The notes under the pieces are model-generated. The model searched no databases, had not been told where the DNA came from, and worked only from the letters and a program-made list of their open reading frames with translations. Both the position numbers and the translations under genes were made by a program. From contig CBDIHL010000039.1 of assembly GCA_965279125.1 (NCBI GenBank), positions 62,001-126,000 on the forward strand: a stretch of 64,000 nucleotides of DNA, read 5' to 3'. The stretch is from Dinoroseobacter sp965279125 (lineage in GTDB: Bacteria > Pseudomonadota > Alphaproteobacteria > Rhodobacterales > Rhodobacteraceae). Below are positions 43,414-51,753 of the stretch, one piece after another; position 1 is the first letter of the stretch, and every line of letters starts with the position of its first letter.

Positions 43414-44123
43414 GCATGGATGGAACGGCAGGCGAGGCACATCTGCTGGTTGTGGATGATGACGAACGGATCCGGGGACTTCTCCAGAAGTTCCTGATCC
43501 GGCATGGGTTTTGGGTCAGTGTTGCGCGCGATGCGGCCCAGGCGAGACGGCTTCTGGGCGGGCTGGAGTTCGATATGATCGTGCTCGACGTGATGATGCC
43601 GGGCGAGGACGGCGTTTCGTTAACCCGTGACCTGCGCAAGGACATCGCAACGCCGATTTTGCTGCTGACCGCCAAGAGCGACACCAATGATCGGATTTCG
43701 GGTCTTGAGGCTGGGGCCGATGATTATCTGGCGAAACCGTTTGAGCCGAAAGAGTTGCTGCTGCGGATCAACGCGATTTTGCGCCGGGTCCCGAAGGAGG
43801 AGACCGCGAGTGCGGGTCCTCGTGTCCTGCATTTGGGCGCTGTGAAGTACGATATCGATAAAGGCGAGATGTGGCATGGCACCGACCCGGTGCGTCTGAC
43901 CGCGACGGAAAGTGCCTTGATGCGCATCTTTGCGGCCTGCCCGGGTGAGGCCCTGACGCGCACGCAATTGGTCGAAGATTTGGGCCGCGATGGTGATCAA
44001 TCGCAAGAGCGTGCGGTGGATGTCCAGATCACACGGTTGCGGAGGAAGATTGAGGCGAACCCTAAACAGCCGAGATATCTGCAAACGGTGCGTGGTGCCG
44101 GGTATATGCTGTCTGTGGATTGA
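43410..44123 (+). CDS. petR: OmpR-family response regulator PetR
   Basis: This 237-residue regulator has a receiver domain with the acidic pocket VVDDDERI, phosphoacceptor Asp in MIVLDVMMPGEDG and conserved Lys in DDYLAKPF. A C-terminal winged-helix domain follows (RAVDVQITRLRRKIEANP, LQTVRGAGYML). GTG 43410 overlaps the petP stop; ATG 43416 is an alternative. No histidine kinase is adjacent, so the phosphodonor is an unlinked kinase or none. It is the last gene before the 20-bp tandem-repeat block. Confidence 0.88.
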   Translation: MSMDGTAGEAHLLVVDDDERIRGLLQKFLIRHGFWVSVARDAAQARRLLGGLEFDMIVLDVMMPGEDGVSLTRDLRKDIATPILLLTAKSDTNDRISGLEAGADDYLAKPFEPKELLLRINAILRRVPKEETASAGPRVLHLGAVKYDIDKGEMWHGTDPVRLTATESALMRIFAACPGEALTRTQLVEDLGRDGDQSQERAVDVQITRLRRKIEANPKQPRYLQTVRGAGYMLSVD

Positions 44124-44344
44124 GGGGCAGATGGGGGACGAGGATATACTGATTGCGCGCCCTGAATACGCATAGGCGTGGTATGCAACCTCTCCATCAT
44201 TCCTCTAAGGCCAAGGTCTCAGAATTGGAATAGAACTGCCACGCCTCTTAACGTGCCATGCCTTTGTTGCAGTTAGGATTCGTCTTTTGAAAAATAAACG
44301 CACCCGCGAAAATTACAGTGAAACAGTGATATAAATCAGTATAT
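44124..44344. other. AT-richer non-coding stretch after petR
   Basis: There is no gene or clear terminator in these 221 bases. The DNA becomes AT-rich towards the repeat (AAAAATAAACG, ATATAAATCAGTATATTAA), in contrast to the GC-rich surroundings. It leads directly into the 20-bp tandem repeat, and both neighbours, petR and dxs, point towards it. Confidence 0.7.
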
Positions 44345-44660
44345 TAAGGTTAATGCGCCTTGGTTAAGGTTAATGCGCCTTGGTTAAGGTTAATGCGCCT
44401 TGGTTAAGGTTAATGCGCCTTGGTTAAGGTTAATGCGCCTTGGTTAAGGTTAATGCGCCTTGGTTAAGGTTAATGCGCCTTGGTTAAGGTTAATGCGCCT
44501 TGGTTAAGGTTAATGCGCCTTGGTTAAGGTTAATGCGCCTTGGTTAAGGTTAATGCGCCTTGGTTAAGGTTAATGCGCCTTGGTTAAGGTTAATGCGCCT
44601 TGGTTAAGGTTAATGCGCCTTGGTTAAGGTTAATGCGCCTTGGTTAAGGTTAATGCGCCT
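44345..44660. repeat. 20-bp perfect tandem repeat, about 16 copies
   Basis: The unit TGGTTAAGGTTAATGCGCCT repeats without a visible mismatch from 44361 to 44660 (15 units), preceded by a partial copy from 44345. Each unit has two TTAA (2 bases apart) and the arms AAGG/CCTT, so each can form a small hairpin across unit borders. It is direct-repeat and gapless, so not CRISPR. It lies between convergent petR and dxs. Uniformity suggests recent expansion; function unknown. Confidence 0.97.
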
Positions 44661-44836
44661 CGTGTTTCCTCAGCACCTTAGAGTAATAAAAATTTTTAGC
44701 TTACGTATACGGATGTACGCAACATCACCCGTTTTGGACACCTACTGTACGTGTTGGCCTTTGCTATGCAGCGTAACAGCACCCGCCGGTCTGCACACAA
44801 CTGAGTAAAGAGGGCTTTACCCAAAAAAACTGCAGC
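44661..44836. other. Non-coding stretch with hairpin downstream of dxs
   Basis: The 176 bases between the repeat and dxs contain no convincing gene. A hairpin, GTAAAG (44805-44810) and CTTTAC (44815-44820), lies 17 bases past the dxs stop and is preceded, in dxs orientation, by seven T. This is not a canonical intrinsic terminator but could be the 3' end element. Confidence 0.4.
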
Positions 44837-46756
44837 CTAGGCCCGCTTCCCGAACGCTTCTACGCCCATCACAGAGAGCACCTTCGCTTCGATGTCCTCT
44901 GCATTCAGCCCCGCCACATCGTACATATCCTTCGGATTTGCATGGTCGATAAAGCTGTCAGGCAAAGTCATCGAACGGAATTTTAACCCCGTATCGAACG
45001 CGCCTTCCTCAGACAGCAGCTGCGCGACGTGGCTTCCGAACCCGCCGACAGCCCCTTCTTCGATGGTGATCAGCGCGTCGTGGTCCGCCGCGAGAGCCAA
45101 GATCAGATCGCGGTCGAGCGGCTTGGCGAAACGTGCATCGGCGATGGTTGGCGTGATGCCACGGGCGGCGAGCGTCTCGCAGGCGACCTCCACCTCAGCG
45201 AGCCGCGTCCCAAAGGACAAGATGGCCACGCCTTTGCCCTCGCGGATCATGCGGCCTTTGCCGATCTCGAGCACTTCGCCGCGCTCAGGCATATCGCAGC
45301 CAACGCCCTCGCCCCTCGGGAACCGGAACGCGATGGGGCCGCTGTCATGGGCAACGGCGGTGGCGACCATGTGGCGAAGCTCGGCCTCGTCGGCGGCGGC
45401 CATCACGACCATGTTTGGCAGCGCGCTCAGATAGCCGATATCGAAGCTGCCTGCATGGGTGGCACCGTCAGATCCAACCAAACCCGCGCGGTCAATCGCG
45501 AAGCGCACGGGCAGATTTTGCAACGCCACATCATGCACGATCTGGTCGTAGCCGCGTTGCAGGAACGTCGAATACATAGTGCAGAACGGCTTCATCCCGC
45601 CAGCGGCCAAGCCTGCGCAGAAGGTCACGCCATGCTGCTCGGCAATGCCCACATCGAAGGTGCGGCTGGCATAGCGCTTGGCGAACAGATCGAGGCCCGT
45701 GCCGGACGGCATCGCGGCGGTCACGGCGACGATATGCGGATCGCGCGCGGCCTCGTCGATCAGCGCCTCGGCGAAGACCTTGGTGTAGCTCGGCGCGTTG
45801 GACGGGGCCTTCTTCTGCTCACCCGTCACCACGTCGAACTTTGCGGTCGCATGGCCCTTGTCGGCGCGGTCCTCGGCGTAGCCTTTGCCCTTTACGGTGA
45901 TCGCGTGGATCAGGATCGGGCCATCGGCGCGGTCTTTGACGGTCCTGAGCACGTTCAAAAGTTGGTCCATGTCATGCCCATCAATGGGGCCGACATAGGA
46001 AAAGCCCAGCTCTTCAAAAAGCGTCCCGCCCACGGTCATGCCTTTCAGCATTTCCTTGGCCCGCTTGGCACCCTCCTGGAAGGGCGGGGGCAGCAAGGAC
46101 ACGGCACCTTTGGCGGCGGCTTTCAGTTCCTGAAACGGCGCACCGGCATAGAGGCGGGACAGGTAATTCGACATGGCTCCGACAGGGGGGGCGATGCTCA
46201 TCTCGTTATCGTTCAGGATCACGATCAGGCGCTTGCCCAAGTGCCCCGCGTTGTTCAGCGCCTCGTAGGCCATGCCCGCACTCAGCGCGCCGTCACCGAT
46301 AATCGCAATAGCATCCCCAAGCCCCTCGGGACATGTGCCGCCGAGATCGCGCGCGGTGGCAAAGCCAAGCGCGGCGGAAATCGAGGTAGAGCTATGCGCC
46401 GCCCCGAATGGATCATACGCGCTTTCGGTGCGCTTGGTGAACCCGCTCAGGCCGTCCTTCATCCGCAAGGTGCGGATGCGATCCCGCCGCCCGGTCAGGA
46501 TCTTGTGCGGATAGCTTTGATGCGACACGTCCCAAATGATCTTGTCCTTGGGCGCGTCAAAGACGTGATGCAGCGCGACGGTCATCTCGACCACGCCAAG
46601 CCCTGCACCAAGGTGGCCCCCGGTGACAGAAACGGCGCTGATTGTCTCCGCACGCAGCTCGCGCGCAAGCTGGCCCAGTTGCGTGTCACTGAGGCCCTTC
46701 ATATCGGCGGGCGTCGTCACGGTGTCGAGCAGCGGCGTGTTGGGGCGGTCGGTCAT
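44837..46756 (-). CDS. dxs: 1-deoxy-D-xylulose-5-phosphate synthase
   Basis: Dxs condenses pyruvate and glyceraldehyde-3-phosphate, the first step of the MEP isoprenoid pathway, using thiamine diphosphate. The 639-residue protein has IWDVSHQSYPHKILTGR, the ThDP-binding GDGALSAGMAYEALNN...NDNEMSI, the pyrimidine domain with GIAEQHGVTFCAGLAAGG, and the C-terminal transketolase domain. It is 12 bases downstream of ispA and depends on ThDP, which the TPP-riboswitch-controlled thiB/thiP uptake system at 61.6 kb helps supply. ATG 46756 gives the normal start. Confidence 0.97.
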   Translation of the reverse strand: MTDRPNTPLLDTVTTPADMKGLSDTQLGQLARELRAETISAVSVTGGHLGAGLGVVEMTVALHHVFDAPKDKIIWDVSHQSYPHKILTGRRDRIRTLRMKDGLSGFTKRTESAYDPFGAAHSSTSISAALGFATARDLGGTCPEGLGDAIAIIGDGALSAGMAYEALNNAGHLGKRLIVILNDNEMSIAPPVGAMSNYLSRLYAGAPFQELKAAAKGAVSLLPPPFQEGAKRAKEMLKGMTVGGTLFEELGFSYVGPIDGHDMDQLLNVLRTVKDRADGPILIHAITVKGKGYAEDRADKGHATAKFDVVTGEQKKAPSNAPSYTKVFAEALIDEAARDPHIVAVTAAMPSGTGLDLFAKRYASRTFDVGIAEQHGVTFCAGLAAGGMKPFCTMYSTFLQRGYDQIVHDVALQNLPVRFAIDRAGLVGSDGATHAGSFDIGYLSALPNMVVMAAADEAELRHMVATAVAHDSGPIAFRFPRGEGVGCDMPERGEVLEIGKGRMIREGKGVAILSFGTRLAEVEVACETLAARGITPTIADARFAKPLDRDLILALAADHDALITIEEGAVGGFGSHVAQLLSEEGAFDTGLKFRSMTLPDSFIDHANPKDMYDVAGLNAEDIEAKVLSVMGVEAFGKRA

Positions 46757-46768
46757 AACTGGTCTTTC

Positions 46769-47641
46769 TTAGGCGTCACGAGACACAATATAGCGCGCCA
46801 GATCGTGTAGAGTCTGCGCCCTTTTGCCGTAGGGTTTGAGGGCATCTTGCGCCTCGTCCACCAGATCGGCGGCGCGCTTGCGGGCAGGCTCAAGCCCCAG
46901 AAGCGACACGAAAGTGGCTTTGCCAGCGTCTTCGTCCTTGCGCAGCGCCTTGCCGGCCTTCTTGGCATCGCCTTCGATATCGAGGATGTCATCGGCGATT
47001 TGGAAGGCCAGACCGATGGCGCGGGAATACTGCGCGAGCGGCTCAGCATCAGCGCCCCCAAGCACGGCCCCGGCGGTCGCGGACCATTCGATCAGCGCCC
47101 CGGTTTTGCCAGCTTGCAGGCGGGTGATCTCGGCAAGGGTCAGGGGGCGTCCGGCGCTTTCAGCCTCGATATCGAGGGCTTGGCCAAGCACCATCCCCTC
47201 GGCCCCGCTGGCTTTGGCGAGGTCTGCCACAAGCCTTACCCGCACCGAACTATCGGAATGCGTAGTTTGCGAAGCCAAAATTTGGAAAGCCATAGTTTGC
47301 AAAGCGTCACCGACCAAAATGGCGGTCGCCTCGTCCCATTTGACATGGACGGTGGGCTGACCGCGGCGGAGGTCGTCATTGTCCATCGCGGGCATGTCGT
47401 CATGCACGAGAGAGTACGCATGAAGCGCCTCGATCGCGCAGGCGGCATGGACGGCTTGGGTGGCGGGCACATCGAACAGGGCGGCACTTTCCAGCACCAG
47501 AAATCCGCGCAGACGCTTGCCGCCATTGGTGGCGTAGCGCATGCCTTGGGCGATGTTGTCGGTGCCAAGGCCGCCTAGATGATCGGTCAGCGCGCTCGCA
47601 ATCAGGTCTTGCGCGGTGGTTAGCTGGGTCTTGAAACTCAC
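46769..47641 (-). CDS. ispA: Farnesyl/geranyl-geranyl diphosphate synthase (IspA-type)
   Basis: This 290-residue trans-prenyltransferase joins isopentenyl units into farnesyl (or longer) diphosphate for quinones, hopanoids and carotenoids. The first Asp-rich motif is VHDDMPAMDND and the second is QIADDILDIEGD; GGKRLRGFLVLE binds the diphosphate. The size and residues before the first motif favour farnesyl diphosphate. GTG 47641 lies 6 bases after the xseB stop. The xseB-ispA-dxs order is a well-known conserved operon, so the three are likely co-transcribed. Confidence 0.94.
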   Translation of the reverse strand: MSFKTQLTTAQDLIASALTDHLGGLGTDNIAQGMRYATNGGKRLRGFLVLESAALFDVPATQAVHAACAIEALHAYSLVHDDMPAMDNDDLRRGQPTVHVKWDEATAILVGDALQTMAFQILASQTTHSDSSVRVRLVADLAKASGAEGMVLGQALDIEAESAGRPLTLAEITRLQAGKTGALIEWSATAGAVLGGADAEPLAQYSRAIGLAFQIADDILDIEGDAKKAGKALRKDEDAGKATFVSLLGLEPARKRAADLVDEAQDALKPYGKRAQTLHDLARYIVSRDA

Positions 47642-47647
47642 GTCGCT

Positions 47648-47887
47648 CTAGCCGTCGAAAGGCTTGGTGCCCGTGGGCGCGCCGTCGGCGTTGAGCGTGA
47701 TCTGCGACACCTTCTCCTCGGCCTCTTTCAGCTTTTCCTCGCAGCGCTTTTTCAATGCGGCGCCGCGCTCATAGAGCTTGATGCTGTCTTCGAGCGGCAC
47801 ATCGCCTTGTTCCAGACGGCCCACGACATGCTCCAGCTCGGCCATCGCGGCCTCGAAGCTGAGATCGGCTACGGGGGTGTCGGTCAT
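47648..47887 (-). CDS. xseB: Exodeoxyribonuclease VII small subunit
   Basis: XseB is the 79-residue coiled-coil subunit that assembles on XseA to form exonuclease VII, which degrades single-stranded DNA. The core FEAAMAELEHVVGRLEQGDVPLEDSI is the family signature, and LYERGAALKKRCEEKLKEAEEKV follows. The start overlaps the preceding deacetylase-family gene by 4 bases. XseA is not in the window. Confidence 0.95.
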   Translation of the reverse strand: MTDTPVADLSFEAAMAELEHVVGRLEQGDVPLEDSIKLYERGAALKKRCEEKLKEAEEKVSQITLNADGAPTGTKPFDG

Positions 47888-48813
47888 GGGGCGGCCTCCT
47901 GCAAGGATCGGACATGGGCATTGGTGCTTTCCGCAAGCGCTTGCAAATCATACCCGCCTTCCAAAGTCGAGACGATGCGACCATCCGCATGGGTCTTGGC
48001 CAGCTCGGCCAAACGGTCGGTGATCCACGCGAAATCGCTGGTCCGGAGGTCCAGATTGGCGAGCGGATCACGGGTATGGGCGTCGAACCCGGCGGAGATC
48101 AGGATCAGTTGGGGCGCGTAAGCGTCGAGCATCGGCAGCACCTCCCGCTCGTAGGTCTTGCGGAATTGTTGGCTGGTGGTGTGCGGGGCGAGCGGGACGT
48201 TGGTGATTTGGCCATCGCTGCCGGTTTCATGCGCGGCACCAGAGCCGGGCCAGAGCGGCATTTGATGCGACGACACGAACCGCACATTCGGATCATCCCA
48301 CAGCACATCTTGCGTGCCGTTGCCGTGATGCACGTCGAAATCGACGATTGCGATGCGGGTCAGACCGTGGGCGCTCGCGGCATGTTTGGCGGCGAGCGCG
48401 ATAGTGGAATAGAGGCAGAAGCCCATCGCCTTATCCCGCTCGGCATGGTGACCGGGGGGGCGCATGGCGATGAACGCACTTTGGGTCAGGCCTGTCATCA
48501 CAGCATCGACGGCAGCGCAGGCCCCGCCAACGGCATGAGACGCGGCGGTCAGGGTGCCGGGCGAGAGGGTGGTGTCGGCGTCGATGGCGACGAGGCCGGA
48601 TTTGGGTTCCGCTTTCGTGAGCGCGTCGAGATAGGCGGGATCATGCCCGGCCTCGAGCTGCGCGCGGGTGGCTTTGGGGCAGGTTTCCCAAGTGAGGTTT
48701 GGGAGGGCTTTCAAGGTCTCCTCAACAGCCTCGATCCGCGCGATGCATTCGGGGTGGCCCTCGGGCATCTGGTGGGTGCGGCTGGAGGGGTGGTGATAGA
48801 TTGTAACGCTCAT
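47884..48813 (-). CDS. Histone deacetylase family (acetoin-utilisation-like) amidohydrolase
   Basis: This 309-residue protein has the class II HDAC/AcuC fold with all catalytic residues: RPPGHHAE (general-base His pair), DFDVHHGNGTQDVLW (zinc Asp/His), SAGFDAHTRDPL (zinc Asp) and LEGGYD. In bacteria these enzymes remove acetyl or other acyl groups from polyamines or proteins; here the substrate is not known. It overlaps both neighbours by 4 bases (epimerase and xseB), so it belongs to the same operon. Confidence 0.9.
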   Translation of the reverse strand: MSVTIYHHPSSRTHQMPEGHPECIARIEAVEETLKALPNLTWETCPKATRAQLEAGHDPAYLDALTKAEPKSGLVAIDADTTLSPGTLTAASHAVGGACAAVDAVMTGLTQSAFIAMRPPGHHAERDKAMGFCLYSTIALAAKHAASAHGLTRIAIVDFDVHHGNGTQDVLWDDPNVRFVSSHQMPLWPGSGAAHETGSDGQITNVPLAPHTTSQQFRKTYEREVLPMLDAYAPQLILISAGFDAHTRDPLANLDLRTSDFAWITDRLAELAKTHADGRIVSTLEGGYDLQALAESTNAHVRSLQEAAP

Positions 48814-49652
48814 GTCTCGGCCTCCAGCAGGGCTTTGAGGCCGTCGCGGTAGCTGGGATAAATCAGGTCTACGCCAAGCTCGTCTTTGATGCGGTCATTC
48901 CTGACGCGTTTGGATTCGGCGTAGAAACTGCGGGCCATGGGGGTGAAATCGGCGCTCTCGTAGGGGATGTCAGGTGGGATTGGCACACCAAGCAGGTCCG
49001 CCGCATGGGCGATCACGTCTTGGGGCGGCGCGGGATCATCGTCGCAGACGTTGTAGATGCCGCCGGGATTAGGCCGCGCGATGGAAGCGTGCAGCACCTG
49101 CGCGATATCGTCCACATGGGTGCGGCTAAACACCTGCCCCTGCTTGATGATGCGCCGGGCGGTGCCAGCGCGGACCTTGGCGAAAGGCCCCCTGCCGGGG
49201 CCATAGATGCCCGCGAGGCGGAAGATATGCAGCGGCAGATCAAGGCTTTGCCACTGCGCCTCGGCCATCACGCGCATCTGACCGCGTTTGGTGGCGGGAT
49301 GCAGCAGGGTGTCCTCGTCGACCCAACCGCCCGCATGGTCGCCATAGACGCCGGTGGTCGAGAGGTAGCCGACCCATGCAAGGTTCGGGGCGCTCGCGAT
49401 CTGGTCGGCAAAGGCATTGAAGATCGGGTCGCCGTCTTGGTCGGGGGCGATGGACAGCAGCAGGTGGGTGGCGCTGTGGACCGCGTCGGTCGGATCATCG
49501 CCGGGCCAGATCAGCGCGTCGGTCCCGGTGGCGCGAAGGGCCTCGGCCTTCTCAGCGCTGCGGGTGGTGCCGATAATGCGCCAGTCAGGCAGGAGGCGGG
49601 CGAGTGCGCGGGACGAATAGCCGTGGCCGAAGGAGAGAAGCGTTTGGGTCAT
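48810..49652 (-). CDS. NAD-dependent epimerase/dehydratase-like protein (YeeZ-like)
   Basis: This 280-residue atypical SDR has a Rossmann loop that is degenerate (LLSFGHGYSSRALAR, fitting the GxGYxxR type of YeeZ proteins). It also has YLSTTGVYGDHAGGWVDEDT, RLAGIYGPGRGPFAKVR and FSRTHVDDIAQVLHASI. The usual YxxxK is replaced by a different stretch (RGQMRVMAE), so catalysis may be non-canonical. It starts the operon epimerase-deacetylase-xseB-ispA-dxs. Substrate unknown. Confidence 0.8.
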   Translation of the reverse strand: MTQTLLSFGHGYSSRALARLLPDWRIIGTTRSAEKAEALRATGTDALIWPGDDPTDAVHSATHLLLSIAPDQDGDPIFNAFADQIASAPNLAWVGYLSTTGVYGDHAGGWVDEDTLLHPATKRGQMRVMAEAQWQSLDLPLHIFRLAGIYGPGRGPFAKVRAGTARRIIKQGQVFSRTHVDDIAQVLHASIARPNPGGIYNVCDDDPAPPQDVIAHAADLLGVPIPPDIPYESADFTPMARSFYAESKRVRNDRIKDELGVDLIYPSYRDGLKALLEAET

Positions 49653-49713
49653 GCCGCAAGGATGGGATGCGAGGCGAGGGGGTGCAATGAGTATTTGGGG
49701 AACCCTGAAGGGG

Positions 49714-50466
49714 TTAGTGTTGCGATACAGGCTTGCCGTATTTCATTATGCCGAAACATGCGATCACACCGGGCCAATAACATTCGCCGTCAAAGGCCGG
49801 GTCGCGGCCTTTGGGGGTGCGCCACCATGCCAATGTGGTGCAGCGATCGAGCTCAAGATTGTCCCAGAATGTCTTGAAGGTCTTTTCATTCCAATCATCT
49901 AGCCGGGTTATTCTTGGCGTCACGAACAGCAGCGCCACCCGCTTTGCGCCAGTTCCTAGCGGCAAGGTCCTCGCGTCGTTTCGAGCATCGTCCCACGCGG
50001 AAAGTACCTCTTTGCCATCGAACCCTGTGGAGCCGTCTTTGGTGATGGGTTTTGCCCATTTCGCTTCGATCAGAAGTTCGGGGCCTTCGGTTTCATCCTC
50101 TTTTGTCGGCATGAAAATGTAGAGATCAGAACGCCCGTTGCCGTTCTCGGACCCGTCAGCGCGCCGGCGTTCGGTATAGGCCTCGCACAGCGCGATATCG
50201 CCGACCCGCGCATGGGCTGTTGCCAGCACACCAACATTTGCCATTTCGGTGTGCCAATACGAGACGTCTATAGCGGCCTTTTTGTCATCGCTCGCCCAGA
50301 TATCGCAGTAGCGATCTGTCTCGCGGCACCATTCTTTCAGCGCTGCATTCATCTCGGCGGGTAGGGGACAATCCGCGTCACGCCAAAACCCGGCCCGCCC
50401 GTCTGGCGTAGATACGCCTGTGCACTCGCCATCCTCCCAAGTCTTGATCGTGACCTTACGTGGCAT
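49714..50466 (-). CDS. Uncharacterised protein with a PD-(D/E)XK-nuclease-like core
   Basis: I do not recognise a named family for this 250-residue protein. It contains GRSDLYIFMP followed by an acidic loop and LLIEAKWAKP, the spacing and residues (Asp, then Glu-x-Lys) of the PD-(D/E)XK nuclease core. VALLFVTPRI follows as a possible beta-strand. It has no signal peptide or membrane segment. Its start overlaps the end of the aldolase gene by 11 bases, so it is the last gene of a three-gene operon (VOC, aldolase, this). Restriction- or repair-type nuclease is possible, but no partner methylase is nearby. Confidence 0.55.
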   Translation of the reverse strand: MPRKVTIKTWEDGECTGVSTPDGRAGFWRDADCPLPAEMNAALKEWCRETDRYCDIWASDDKKAAIDVSYWHTEMANVGVLATAHARVGDIALCEAYTERRRADGSENGNGRSDLYIFMPTKEDETEGPELLIEAKWAKPITKDGSTGFDGKEVLSAWDDARNDARTLPLGTGAKRVALLFVTPRITRLDDWNEKTFKTFWDNLELDRCTTLAWWRTPKGRDPAFDGECYWPGVIACFGIMKYGKPVSQH

Positions 50467-51211
50467 AGGGATCCCCCTCGCTATCGAGGATCAGTTTCAG
50501 CTCGGCCAGGTGGCGCTCGGACGTGTTGGGGTAGTTTTCCAACTGGCTTGCCGTTCGCTCGGCGATCTTGTCGCTGAGGTAGTTTATCGGCATCCCGGTT
50601 TGCAAAGCGCGGATGTAGGTCTCGCACGCGCGCTCGAAATAATAGAGGCGGTCGAAGGTGTCGGCCACGCTGTCACCGATCACGAGCACCCCGTGGCTGC
50701 CCATCACCATCACCTTCTTGCGGGGATCGGTAAACATGGCTGCACAGCGCGTGCCTTCATCCTCGAACGCCAACCCGCCGTAGTCTTGGTCGATGATCTG
50801 GCGCTTGTAGAAGATCGCGGAGTTCTGGTCGAACGCGGGCAGCTCGGCGTCCTTGAGGCAGGCGAGGATCGTCGCATAGATCGAATGGACATGCATCGCG
50901 CAGCGCGCATGGGGCACGTTGCGGTGGAGCGAACCGTGAAGACCCCACGCGGTCGGGTCCGGCGCGTTTGGCCCTTCGAGCGTGCTGGGATCATTCGCAT
51001 CGACCACGATCATATCCGACGCCTTCACCCGCCCGAAATGGAGCTTGTTGGGGTTCACCAGAAAGCGCGTCCCGTCGTCGTTGATCGCAAGGCTGAAATG
51101 GTTCGCCACGGCCTCGTGCATGTTCATCCGGTAGGTCCAACGGAAGGCGGCGGCGAGATCGACACGCTCGGCCCAGTGGTCGAGATTGGGGCGCAGGTTG
51201 GTGACGCTCAT
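50456..51211 (-). CDS. Class II aldolase/adducin family protein
   Basis: This 251-residue protein has the FucA/adducin fold with metal His in CAMHVHSIYATILACL and a third His in MVMGSHGVLVIGDS. LAAAFRWTYRMNMHEAVANHFSLA marks the N-terminal active region. It should bind zinc and cleave or decarboxylate a sugar-phosphate-like or hydroxy acid substrate; many such proteins in Rhodobacteraceae lack assigned substrates. ATG 51211 overlaps the VOC gene stop by 4 bases. A longer reading extends into that gene and is rejected. Confidence 0.85.
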   Translation of the reverse strand: MSVTNLRPNLDHWAERVDLAAAFRWTYRMNMHEAVANHFSLAINDDGTRFLVNPNKLHFGRVKASDMIVVDANDPSTLEGPNAPDPTAWGLHGSLHRNVPHARCAMHVHSIYATILACLKDAELPAFDQNSAIFYKRQIIDQDYGGLAFEDEGTRCAAMFTDPRKKVMVMGSHGVLVIGDSVADTFDRLYYFERACETYIRALQTGMPINYLSDKIAERTASQLENYPNTSERHLAELKLILDSEGDPYAT

Positions 51212-51645
51212 GACGGTTCGTCCTTGTCTTTGGGCCGCGAGGGCACCCATGCGTAGCCGTTCTCGCATAGGATATAGGCCTCGCGCAGGCCGTGGGGTTT
51301 GTCGGTGGGCGGTTGCAGGATCATGTTGCCGCGCGCCTCTGCTCTGGCGGTCGCCATGTCTGGGTCCGCGTCGTAGAGGCGGATCTCGATGCCTGCGCCC
51401 CTGGGTGGGTTTTCGGGCAGCAAACCCAACAGCGGATTGGCGTGATAGGTGCCGTCGCTGTGGAGTTGCAGGACTGTGTCGCCCAGCCGCATGATCGCGA
51501 AATCGGCAGTAGGCTGATGCGCGGTGAAGCCGAAGACCTCCGTCAGGAACGCGACCTCGGCGCTGACATTGCGCACAAGAAGGTTCACGCCAAGCCCCTT
51601 GAGGCTGCGTCCGAAACTGTCGGCGTCGATTTTGTCGTAATCCAT
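51208..51645 (-). CDS. Glyoxalase/bleomycin-resistance (VOC) family protein
   Basis: This 145-residue protein has the vicinal-oxygen-chelate fold: LGVNLLVRNVSAEVAFLTEVFGF at the start, FAIMRLGDTVLQLHSDGTY in the first module, and GIEIRLYDADPDMATARAEA in the second. One metal His (QLHSD) and a possible Glu/Tyr are present. It is coupled to the aldolase gene and divergent from the arsR-like gene. Function could be an isomerase or dioxygenase; the substrate is unknown. Confidence 0.82.
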   Translation of the reverse strand: MDYDKIDADSFGRSLKGLGVNLLVRNVSAEVAFLTEVFGFTAHQPTADFAIMRLGDTVLQLHSDGTYHANPLLGLLPENPPRGAGIEIRLYDADPDMATARAEARGNMILQPPTDKPHGLREAYILCENGYAWVPSRPKDKDEPS

Positions 51646-51707
51646 GGGGGTGACTGTGACGGTCTGAGGGCGGCGCGCAAGTCCGTTGGCGACATGAGGC
51701 TTGCGAA

Positions 51708-51736
51708 GTTAAAATTAACGGATATATTAATTAACA
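51708..51736. promoter_or_regulatory. AT-rich palindromic region before the ArsR gene (operator candidate)
   Basis: GTTAAAATTAAC (51708-51719) is an inverted repeat with GTTAA/TTAAC arms, and TTAATTAA lies at 51727-51734. It sits 18 to 46 bases upstream of the ArsR-family start in an otherwise GC-rich region, the usual place for autoregulation. Confidence 0.4.
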
Positions 51737-51753
51737 AAATCAGAAAGTTTACG

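Noticed and set aside
44345..44660. CRISPR array or plasmid iteron origin
   Set aside because: No spacers between repeats, and no Cas or Rep genes in the window. The repeat is gapless and lies in core chromosome.
44620..44808. Open frame of 62 codons starting in the 20-bp repeats
   Set aside because: Begins inside the repeat, no ribosome-binding site, no similarity; frame chance.
45029..46810. 593-codon open frame antisense to dxs
   Set aside because: Mirrors dxs codons; no start signal or motif.
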